Assembly (NCBI RefSeq): GCF_003626645.1
Contig: NZ_RBAM01000009.1
Coordinates: forward strand, 310,001 to 374,000
Origin: Streptomyces klenkii
GTDB lineage: Bacteria; Actinomycetota; Actinomycetes; Streptomycetales; Streptomycetaceae
Direction of reading: 5' to 3'
Length of the DNA: 64,000 bases
Within the stretch, counting starts at the first letter, position 1. Every line of letters begins with the position of its first letter. The translations under genes and the position numbers were made by a program. Below are positions 25,887-33,226 of this stretch, piece after piece. Below the pieces are notes generated by a model. It saw nothing but the letters and a program-made list of their open reading frames with translations, was not told the origin of the DNA and searched no databases.

Positions 25887-26843
25887 ATGTCGAAGGGTGC
25901 CGTCCTGCGGCTTACCGCCCTGAGCCTGCTGTGGGGCTCCGTCTTCCTGTGGATCAAAATCTCCGGATACGCCTTCTCCCCCGTGGAGATGGTCTTCGTC
26001 CGCCTCGTCCTGGGCGCCGCCGTCCTGCTGACCATCGGCGCCGCCAAGGGCCAGAAGCTCCCGCGAGACAAGAAGGTCCTCGGCCACATGGCCGTGGCCG
26101 CCTTCCTCGGCAACGCCGTCCCCTGGCTGCTGTTCGCCGAAGGCGAGCGCACCGGCTCCAGCAACATCGCCGGCATCGTCAGCGGCACCGGCCCCGTGTG
26201 GACCCTCGGCGCCGCCGTCCTCCTCGGCTCCGAGAAGCGCCTGGGCGCCGCCCGCGTCTGGGGCATGCTCATCGGCCTGCTCGGCGTCGTCCTCGTCGCC
26301 GCCCCCTGGAGCGACGGCACGCACGCCTCGACCGGCAGCATCGTCTGCTTCGTGCTCGGCGCGGTCAGCTTCGGCAGCAGCTTCGCCTACGTCGGACGCT
26401 TCCTGGCCGGCCGCGGCATCCCCGTCTTCATGCTGGCCGGCGGCCAGCTCGCCATCGCCGCCCTCATGACGCTGGTCGCCGTGCCCTTCATCGGCCTCGA
26501 ACCGGTCGAGTGGCGCACCGACTCCGTCATCGCCCTGATCATCCTCGGCATCGTCTGCACCGGCTTCGCCGTCCTGCTCAACACCATCATCATCACCAAG
26601 GACGGCGCCGCCGCGGCCGCCACCGTCATCTACCTCATGACCGTCGTCTCCGTCGTCCTGGGCGCCGTCTTCCTCGACGAACCCCTCGGCTGGACCGTTC
26701 TCCTGGGCACCGCGGCCGTCCTCGCCGCCACCGCCCTGCTGCGCCGCAAGCCGGCCCCCGCCCCTGCCCCTGCGCCGGCCGCGGACCCCGCGCCGGCAGC
26801 CCCGGTGGGCACGGCCCCGGCCCCGGCCGCGGGCGCCCAGTAA
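25887..26843 (+). CDS. EamA/DMT-family exporter
   Basis: A 318-residue protein with ten predicted membrane helices arranged as two EamA repeats. Signature stretches are LLWGSVFLWIKISG at the start and VVSVVLGAVFLDEPLGW in the second repeat. The Ala-Pro-rich cytoplasmic tail (about 285-318) is low complexity. The family exports amino acids and other small metabolites. GAGGAG precedes the ATG. It is a second exporter in the cluster, perhaps for a polar intermediate or product. Confidence 0.88.
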   Translation: MSKGAVLRLTALSLLWGSVFLWIKISGYAFSPVEMVFVRLVLGAAVLLTIGAAKGQKLPRDKKVLGHMAVAAFLGNAVPWLLFAEGERTGSSNIAGIVSGTGPVWTLGAAVLLGSEKRLGAARVWGMLIGLLGVVLVAAPWSDGTHASTGSIVCFVLGAVSFGSSFAYVGRFLAGRGIPVFMLAGGQLAIAALMTLVAVPFIGLEPVEWRTDSVIALIILGIVCTGFAVLLNTIIITKDGAAAAATVIYLMTVVSVVLGAVFLDEPLGWTVLLGTAAVLAATALLRRKPAPAPAPAPAADPAPAAPVGTAPAPAAGAQ

Positions 26844-27063
26844 CCCGCCGGCACCACACCGACGGCCGCCCCCTCCCCGGCGGCCTCGCCCCCAGGGGGC
26901 GGGACTCGGGAAGCACGCACCGCCCCGGCGGGCACCGCGTGCCCCGCCATCCCGCCCCCTTCGCCGTCACCGGACGCCCGCGCGTTCACCCGCCCATGCC
27001 GCGCAGCCGGCCGGACCCGCCCACCCCGGCCCGGACGCCACCGCACCACCCGAGGAGCCCACC

Positions 27064-27606
27064 ATGACGTACGTCGTCGAGCGCACCTTCAGGACCCTGG
27101 ACCACCGCTTCAGCCGCCTCTGGGCCGCGCACGAGACCTTCCTGCACACCCTCTCCGCCCGCGGCACCCTCATCGGCGGCGGCCCCTGGGACGGCGAAGG
27201 AGGCGAGATCCTCCTCGTCGACGCCCCCGACGAGATCGCCCTCCACCGCGCCCTGCGCCCCGACCCCCTGGTCCGCGAATCCCTCGTGGCCCAGTCCAGG
27301 ATCCGCAACTGGAACATCGCCTACGGCCGCCCCGGCTTCACCGGCGCCGCCGCGCACACCCCGCCGCCCGCCGCGGCCGCCCTCACCCCGCACGAGCGGC
27401 GCATCACCCACCTCGTCCTCGCCGGGCACACCAACAACGACATCGCCGCGCGCCTGGGCGTCTCCTGCCGCGCCGTCGAACAGCACCTCACCCGCGTCTA
27501 CCGCAAACTCTCCATCCGGCGCCGCGCCCAGCTCGCCCCCGCCCTCGGTGCCACCCTCCCCGCGGCCCTCTCCCCGGCCCGCCCGCAGGAGAAGCTGACT
27601 GCGTGA
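27064..27606 (+). CDS. YCII-like domain fused to LuxR-type HTH regulator (copy 2)
   Basis: This 180-residue paralogue of the protein at 19859 has the same order: a YCII-like N-terminus (YVVERTFRTLDHRF, GGGPWDGEGGEILLV, RPDPLVRESLV) and a C-terminal LuxR HTH (LTPHERRITHLVL, TNNDIAARLGVSCRAVEQH, YRKLSIRRR). The recognition helices are alike, so the two may bind the same or similar sites or form heterodimers. GAGGAG precedes the ATG. It heads the run of enzymes that leads to the hem genes and is therefore a likely operon activator. Confidence 0.85.
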   Translation: MTYVVERTFRTLDHRFSRLWAAHETFLHTLSARGTLIGGGPWDGEGGEILLVDAPDEIALHRALRPDPLVRESLVAQSRIRNWNIAYGRPGFTGAAAHTPPPAAAALTPHERRITHLVLAGHTNNDIAARLGVSCRAVEQHLTRVYRKLSIRRRAQLAPALGATLPAALSPARPQEKLTA

Positions 27607-27750
27607 TCCCGTAGTGCACCACCCAACGCCCCCGTCATACCGTCCAGTTACGCCGCAGGGCACGCCGGACACGCACCGGCCCCGCGCGGCGACCGAGGAC
27701 TTCCCGCGGCCGTCGCCGCCGCCATTCCGTACACCTGGGGGCTTCCTTCC

Positions 27751-28503
27751 ATGACCATGCACAGCACCGCGCGCCTCGGCGTCGTCGTCCCGTCCGGGAA
27801 CGCCGCCGCCGAGCCGGAGATCGCCCGGCTCACCGCCCCGGCCATGCACCTGCACACCTCCCGCTTCCCCGTCCTGCCCGGCCGCACCCTGCGCGAGCGC
27901 CTGGACGTCTACAACGAGCAACTGCCCGACGTCATCGCCGGGTTCGGCGGACTGGCCCTCGACGCCGTCGCGGTCGCGTGCAGCGGCTCGCACTACCTCC
28001 TCGACCCCGACGGCGACCGCGAACTGTGCGACGAGATCGCGCAGCGCGCCGGCTACCCCGTGGCCTCCTCCACCCTGGCCACCCTCGACACGTGCGCCGA
28101 CCTCGGCCTGACCGACATCGTGCTGGTCTCCCCGTACGAGCCGTGGCTGACCGACCTCTCCGCCCAGTACTGGCAAAAGGCCGGCCTGAACATCACCCGG
28201 GTCGTCCCCGTGCGGGCGGGCGAGCGCTTCTCCCCGTACGACGTCACCACCGGCGACCTCGTGCGCCAGGTCGGTGCCGCGGACCTCGCCCCGGACGCCA
28301 CCCTGCTGTTCACCGGCACCGGCATGTTCACCTTCGAGGCGCTGGAGCGCATCGGCGACGGCAACGACCGCACCCTGCTCACCTCCAACATCTGCGCCGC
28401 CCGGTGGGCCCTCAAGCACACCGACGCCACGCCCGCCGGCCCCGACGGCGCCCTGCCCCGGCCGTTGCGGCGCCTGGCCGACCGCGCCGGCAGCCGGGCA
28501 TGA
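27751..28503 (+). CDS. Maleate-isomerase/arylmalonate-decarboxylase-like enzyme
   Basis: A 250-residue member of the Asp/Glu racemase superfamily, nearest to maleate cis-trans isomerase and arylmalonate decarboxylase. It starts with GVVVPSGNAAAEPE, the typical carboxylate-binding loop. Both catalytic cysteines are present: Cys77 in AVACSGSHY and Cys215 in TSNICAARW. Two cysteines suit isomerase or racemase chemistry. The stop overlaps the ATG of the FAD monooxygenase by ATGA, so the two are translationally coupled. The dicarboxylate-like substrate in this pathway is unknown. Confidence 0.82.
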   Translation: MTMHSTARLGVVVPSGNAAAEPEIARLTAPAMHLHTSRFPVLPGRTLRERLDVYNEQLPDVIAGFGGLALDAVAVACSGSHYLLDPDGDRELCDEIAQRAGYPVASSTLATLDTCADLGLTDIVLVSPYEPWLTDLSAQYWQKAGLNITRVVPVRAGERFSPYDVTTGDLVRQVGAADLAPDATLLFTGTGMFTFEALERIGDGNDRTLLTSNICAARWALKHTDATPAGPDGALPRPLRRLADRAGSRA

Positions 28504-29705
28504 ACCCACGCCGGCACCGGGTCGTCGTCGTGGGCGCCGGCCCCGTGGGACTCACCGCCGCCCTCGTCCTGGCCCACGGCGGCGTGCCGGTCACCGTCCT
28601 CGAAGCGGCCGGCCACCTGTCGACCGCCTCCCGGGCCTCGACGTTCCACCCCGCCACCCTCGACCTCCTCGACGAACTCGGCATCGCCGCACCCCTGCGC
28701 GCGGCCGGCCGCGACGTCACCGAGATCCAGTGGCGCGACCTCGACCGGAACCTCCTGCACCGCCTGCCCTACGCGCCCCTCGAAGGCCGCACCGCCCACC
28801 CCTACCGGGTCCACGCCGAACAGTCCCGGCTGACCCCGCTGCTCCTGGCCGCCCTCGGCCGCCACCCGCACGCCGACGTCGCCTTCGGCCACACCGTCTT
28901 CGACCTCCGCCAGGATCCCGACGGCCTGCGCGTGTGGACCCGCGGCCCCGACGGCGCCCGCGCCCCGCTCACCGCCCGCCACGTCATCGCCGCCGACGGC
29001 GCCCGCAGCACCGTCCGCGACCTGCTGCACCTCGACTCCCGGGCCCGCCCCTACCCCTCCTACGCCCTGCGCATCGTCACCGACACCCCGCTCGACTCCC
29101 TGGTCCCGGACCTGTCCCCGCTGACGTACGTCCGCGACGCGCGCACCTCCTTCAGCGTGCTGGGCATGCCCGACCACTGGCGCCTGATCCACCGCATCCC
29201 CGCGACCACCCCCCGCGAGCACGTCACCGCCCCCGCGGCCGTGCACGCCCTGGTCGCGCGCAGCCTGCCCGGCCTCGACTCCCGCGTCCGCGTCCGCGAC
29301 GCCCACACGTACCGCCTGGCCGCCTTCGTCCTGCCGCAGTTCCGGGCCGGGCGCGTGCTGTTCGCCGGCGACGCCGCCCACCTGACCTCCACCGCGGGCG
29401 GCATGAACATGAACTGCGGCCTGCACGACGCCGTCGCCTACGGCCGCGCCCTGATCCGCCTGTACCGCGGCGAGGCCGGGGACCGCTCCCTGACCACCGT
29501 CGCCGCGGCCCGCCGCGCCGTCGTCCAGGACGCCGTCATCCCGCGCAGCGAGGCCCGCACCGCCGGCATCGACGACGCCGCGGCCCTGCGCGCCGCCCTC
29601 GACGACATCGGCCGCATGACCGCCGACGCGGACGCCCGCACCGACTTCCTCGTCAAGGCGTCGCTGCTGGACTGCGCTCCCCGCGGCCGGCGCGTGGCGG
29701 CCTGA
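28500..29705 (+). CDS. FAD-dependent aromatic-type monooxygenase
   Basis: A 401-residue class A flavoprotein monooxygenase. It has the Rossmann GAGPVGL loop near the N-terminus, the mid-protein DG motif in VIAADGARSTVRD and the C-terminal GD motif in VLFAGDAAHLTSTAGG. These enzymes use NAD(P)H and O2 to hydroxylate aromatic or activated rings. The protein ends soon after the FAD domain, without a thioredoxin-like tail. It overlaps the preceding isomerase gene by four bases. A pyrrole, pyridone or polyketide ring is the inferred target. Confidence 0.9.
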   Translation: MNPRRHRVVVVGAGPVGLTAALVLAHGGVPVTVLEAAGHLSTASRASTFHPATLDLLDELGIAAPLRAAGRDVTEIQWRDLDRNLLHRLPYAPLEGRTAHPYRVHAEQSRLTPLLLAALGRHPHADVAFGHTVFDLRQDPDGLRVWTRGPDGARAPLTARHVIAADGARSTVRDLLHLDSRARPYPSYALRIVTDTPLDSLVPDLSPLTYVRDARTSFSVLGMPDHWRLIHRIPATTPREHVTAPAAVHALVARSLPGLDSRVRVRDAHTYRLAAFVLPQFRAGRVLFAGDAAHLTSTAGGMNMNCGLHDAVAYGRALIRLYRGEAGDRSLTTVAAARRAVVQDAVIPRSEARTAGIDDAAALRAALDDIGRMTADADARTDFLVKASLLDCAPRGRRVAA

Positions 29706-29813
29706 GCCGCCGCCGGCCGCCGCCCGAGCCTCCGGCCCGTCACGGGTCACCCATCCCTCGGCTCACGGGCACGCCCGCTCATCTGATGGAACGTCACCTG
29801 CCAAAGGAACCCC

Positions 29814-30623
29814 ATGCGCATCTGGTTTCACAAACACACCGTGGAGGGCCGCATCCCCCTCCTCGACCAGTGGTACCGCGACCACCTCGACGCCATCGCC
29901 GCCCCCGGCACCGTCATCGACATCCACACCCTGCCCGCCGACACCTACCCCGACAACACCCCCTTCGGCCTGGTCGGCCACCACGCCGCCCAGGTGCTGT
30001 TCTCCCAGCACTTCGCCCACGCCGCGGTGCGCGCCGAACGCGCCGGCTACGACGCCTGGATCACCGCCGCCGGCCAGGACCCCGGCCTGCGCGACGCCCG
30101 CCACCTCGCCGGCATCCCCACCCTCGGCTACGGCGAGAGCGCCTTCTTCCTCTCCGCCATGACCGGCCAGCGCTTCGGGCTCCTCGGCTTCATGCCGCCC
30201 CTCGAAGAGCCCATCCGCGCCAACATCACCCGCTACGGCCTCGACGCGCACCTCGCCGCGTACGAAGTCGTCCCCGGCGGCTGGGACGGCGTCCACCGCG
30301 CCCTCGACGGCGACTGCGACCCCTTCCTCACCGTCTACACCGAAGCCGCCGAGCGCGCCCGCGCCGCCGGAGCCGAGGTGATCGTCCCCGCCGAGGGGAT
30401 CCCCAACGAGATCCTCTGGCACCTCGGCGTCCGCGAACTCGCCGGCATGCCCGTCGTCGACCCCGCGGGCCTGGCCGTCAAGCTCGCCGAACTCACCACG
30501 GAGCTCGGCCGGACGGGCATCTTCGCCCGCTCCACCGCCGGCTACTGGTTCCACCGCCCGCCCTCCGACATCGCGCACCACCTCGAAAAGGTATTCCTCG
30601 GCTCGACCCTCCAGGGAGCGTGA
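29814..30623 (+). CDS. Asp/Glu/hydantoin-racemase-fold protein lacking both catalytic cysteines
   Basis: A 269-residue protein whose strand pattern and conserved GQDPGLRDAR, TLGYGESAFF and FGLLGF segments match hydantoin/Asp-Glu racemases. At the two places where the catalytic cysteines belong, it has Ala-Ala-Gly (85-87) and Pro-Ala-Glu (192-194). It therefore cannot run the normal two-cysteine racemisation; a lyase, hydrolase or binding role is possible. AAAGGA precedes the ATG at 29814. It ends eight bases before hemB, so it is cotranscribed with the ALA pathway. Confidence 0.75.
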   Translation: MRIWFHKHTVEGRIPLLDQWYRDHLDAIAAPGTVIDIHTLPADTYPDNTPFGLVGHHAAQVLFSQHFAHAAVRAERAGYDAWITAAGQDPGLRDARHLAGIPTLGYGESAFFLSAMTGQRFGLLGFMPPLEEPIRANITRYGLDAHLAAYEVVPGGWDGVHRALDGDCDPFLTVYTEAAERARAAGAEVIVPAEGIPNEILWHLGVRELAGMPVVDPAGLAVKLAELTTELGRTGIFARSTAGYWFHRPPSDIAHHLEKVFLGSTLQGA

Positions 30624-30631
30624 AAGACCCC

Positions 30632-31654
30632 ATGAACACCCACTCCACCCTCGGCCCCGCCCCCGCCAGCACCCCCGCCGCGGCCCCGCTGCACCGGCCC
30701 CGCCGGCTGCGCCGCACCCCCCAGCTGCGCCGCCTGACCGCCGAGACCCAGGTCAACGCCAACAACCTCATCCAGCCGCTGTTCCTGCGCGAGGGCATCA
30801 CCGAGCCCCGCCCCATCCCCTCCATGCCCGGCGTCTACCAGCACACCCGCGACAGCCTCCGCAAGGCCGCGGCCGAGGCGGTCGCCGCGGGCGTCGGCGG
30901 CGTCATGCTCTTCGGCATCCCCAAGGACAAGGACGAGCGGGGCAGCGGAGCCGTCGACCCCGACGGCATCCTCCAGACCGCCCTGCGCGACGTGACCGCC
31001 GAGGTGGGCGACGCGACCGTCGTCATCGGCGACATCAACCTCGACGAGTACACCACCCACGGCCACACCGGCGTCCTCGGCGCCGACGGCGACGTCGACA
31101 ACGACGCCAGCGTCCTGCTCTACGCCGAGGCCGCCGTCGTCCAGGCCGACGCCGGCGCCCACATCGTCGCCCCCAGCGGCATGATGGACGGCCAGGTCCG
31201 CCACATCCGCGCCGCCCTCGACCAGGCCGGCCACCACAACGTCGCGATCCTCGGCTACTCCGCCAAGTACGCCTCCCACTTCTACGGGCCCTTCCGCGAC
31301 GCCGTCGAGTCCTCCCTCCAGGGCAACCGGCGCACCTACCAGCAGTACCCCGGCAACATCCGGGAGTCGCTGCGCGAGGTCGACCTCGACCTCGCCGAGG
31401 GCGCCGACATGGTCATGGTCAAGCCCGCCCTGGCCTACCTCGACATCGTCCGCCTCATCGCCGACCGCGTCGACGTGCCCGTCTCCGCCTACCAGGTCTC
31501 CGGCGAGTACTCGATGATCGAGGCAGCCGCCGAGCGCGGCTGGATCGACCGCGACGGCACCATCGTGGAGAGCCTCACCGCCATCCACCGCGCGGGCGCC
31601 TCCCAGATCATCACGTACTGGGCCACCGAGTTCGCCCCGCGCGTGGGCCGCTGA
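30632..31654 (+). CDS. hemB: Porphobilinogen synthase (ALA dehydratase) with altered metal site
   Basis: Condenses two 5-aminolevulinates to the pyrrole porphobilinogen. The 340-residue protein keeps both Schiff-base lysines, Lys212 (GYSAKYAS) and Lys264 (MVKPALA), and the conserved AYQVSGEYSMI. The metal loop reads DINLDEYTTHGHTG (134-147). Zinc enzymes have cysteines at the Asn136 and Thr146 positions, and streptomycete housekeeping HemB is recalled as CLDEYTDHGHC. Only Asp138 remains of a usual ligand set. The N-terminus is about 15 residues longer than usual and Pro-Ala-rich. There is no hemC or hemD here, so this is a dedicated copy: a resistance form, a pyrrole maker, or both. Confidence 0.93.
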   Translation: MNTHSTLGPAPASTPAAAPLHRPRRLRRTPQLRRLTAETQVNANNLIQPLFLREGITEPRPIPSMPGVYQHTRDSLRKAAAEAVAAGVGGVMLFGIPKDKDERGSGAVDPDGILQTALRDVTAEVGDATVVIGDINLDEYTTHGHTGVLGADGDVDNDASVLLYAEAAVVQADAGAHIVAPSGMMDGQVRHIRAALDQAGHHNVAILGYSAKYASHFYGPFRDAVESSLQGNRRTYQQYPGNIRESLREVDLDLAEGADMVMVKPALAYLDIVRLIADRVDVPVSAYQVSGEYSMIEAAAERGWIDRDGTIVESLTAIHRAGASQIITYWATEFAPRVGR

Positions 31655-31728
31655 CCCGTCGTCCGCGCTCCCGCTCACCGCTCACCGCGCCTCGCTCCCT
31701 TTGCGCCTCGCGCGGCGAACCTCGCTCT

Positions 31729-31768
31729 CCTGCCGGCCGGGACGGCCCCCCTCCGCCCGGCCGGCAGG
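31729..31768 (+). terminator. Long perfect hairpin between hemB and hemA
   Basis: CCTGCCGGCCGGG (31729-31741) and CCCGGCCGGCAGG (31756-31768) form a 13-bp perfect stem with a 14-base loop in the 162-base gap. No U-run follows, so it may act as a partial terminator, an RNA stability element or an attenuator that lowers hemA relative to hemB. Confidence 0.55.
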
Positions 31769-31816
31769 CGCCCCGCCTCCCGCCCGCCACACACCACACA
31801 CCAAGGTGCACCGACC

Positions 31817-33226
31817 GTGGAACGACACACACCCGCCCTGGAACGACACACATCCGAAGACAGCCGGCTGATGGCCGTGGGCATCAGCCACGCCACCGCC
31901 CCGCTCGACCTCCTCGAGCGCCTCTACGAAACCCCGCGCCCGCTGGAGGACCTGGCCGGCGACATGGCCGCCGCCCCGGGCCTCGGCTCCTCCCTCGTCC
32001 TGTCGACCTGCAACAGGATGGAGGTCTACCTGGAGGCCGACCCCGGCACCGACCCCGCGCCCGCCGTCGCCGGCCTGATCGCCGGGCACACCGGCGTCCA
32101 CGCCGACGAGATCGCCCCGTACGCCTACGTGCGCTCCGCCGACGACGCGCTGCGCCACCTCTTCCAGGTCGCCGCCGGCCTCGACTCCGTCGTCCTGGGC
32201 GAGGACCAGATCCTCGGCCAGGTCAAGGAGGCCCTCGACCGCTCCCAGCGCACCGGCACCGCCAGCAAGACCCTCAACCAGGCCGTCCAGGCCGCCCTGC
32301 GCGCGGGCAAGCGCGCCCGCAACGAGACCGGCCTGAACGAGGCCGGGCGCTCCCTGGCCACCGCCGGACTCGCCTTCTTCGAACGCCTCGTCGGCTCGCT
32401 CGACGGCAAGACGGCCCTCGTCGTCGGCGCGGGCTCCTTCGGCGGCGTCGTCCTCGCCGCGCTGCGCCGCTCCGGCCTGCGGACCGTCCACATGGCCAAC
32501 CGCACGCCCGACAAGGCCCAGCGCCTGGCCGAGACCGCGGGCGGCACCGGATACCCGCTGGAGGACATCCCCCGGCTCCTGACCGAGGTCGACGTCGTCG
32601 TCAGCTGCACCGCCTCCACCGTCCCGCTGGTGACCCGCCGGCACGTCGCCGACGCCATGGCGGCCCGGGCCGGCCGCGAGCTGTACCTGCTCGACCTCTC
32701 CCTGCCCCGCAACATCGAGGCCGGCGTCGCCGAAGTCGAAGGCACCGTCCTGGTCGACCTCCAGCGCATCGCCGCCGAGGGCGGGGACGACGAACTCTCC
32801 GTCGCCAGCGTCGAGTCCGCCCACCGCATCGTCGACACCGAGGTCGCCGCCTTCAAGGCGGCCCGCCGCGCCGCACGCGCCACCCCCATCCTCGCCGCCC
32901 TGCGCACCAGCGCCGCCGAGGCCACCGCCACCGAACTCGACCGGCTCAGCCGCCGCCTGGACGCCATGGACAGCGCCGCCCAGGAGGAAGTCGCCCACAG
33001 CGTCCGGCGCATCGTCGACAAGATGCTCCACCAGCCCACCGTCCGCGCCCGGCGGCTCGCCGGCGCCCCCGACGGCGACGTCTACGTCGACGCCCTGCGC
33101 GCCCTCTTCGCCCCCGAAGCCGGTGCCCTTGAAACCGGCCTCCGCGCGGCCGCTGACGCGGCCACCTCGCCCGCCGCAACCACGACCGTCACCACCCCCG
33201 CCGCCGCCCAGGAGATCATGGCATGA
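31817..33226 (+). CDS. hemA: Glutamyl-tRNA reductase
   Basis: Reduces Glu-tRNA(Glu) with NADPH to glutamate-1-semialdehyde, the committed step of the C5 pathway to ALA. The catalytic cysteine lies in STCNRMEVY (Cys65), followed by GEDQILGQVK, the NADPH fold at VVGAGSFGGVV and a C-terminal helical dimerisation domain. From GTG 31817 the protein has 469 residues. The in-frame ATG at 31871 would put the cysteine at 47, nearer the family norm, and is a fair alternative. The first 15 residues contain a seven-residue direct repeat (ERHTPAL/ERHTSED). The stop overlaps the next ATG by four bases. An alanine/threonine-rich tail is non-conserved. Confidence 0.94.
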   Translation: MERHTPALERHTSEDSRLMAVGISHATAPLDLLERLYETPRPLEDLAGDMAAAPGLGSSLVLSTCNRMEVYLEADPGTDPAPAVAGLIAGHTGVHADEIAPYAYVRSADDALRHLFQVAAGLDSVVLGEDQILGQVKEALDRSQRTGTASKTLNQAVQAALRAGKRARNETGLNEAGRSLATAGLAFFERLVGSLDGKTALVVGAGSFGGVVLAALRRSGLRTVHMANRTPDKAQRLAETAGGTGYPLEDIPRLLTEVDVVVSCTASTVPLVTRRHVADAMAARAGRELYLLDLSLPRNIEAGVAEVEGTVLVDLQRIAAEGGDDELSVASVESAHRIVDTEVAAFKAARRAARATPILAALRTSAAEATATELDRLSRRLDAMDSAAQEEVAHSVRRIVDKMLHQPTVRARRLAGAPDGDVYVDALRALFAPEAGALETGLRAAADAATSPAATTTVTTPAAAQEIMA

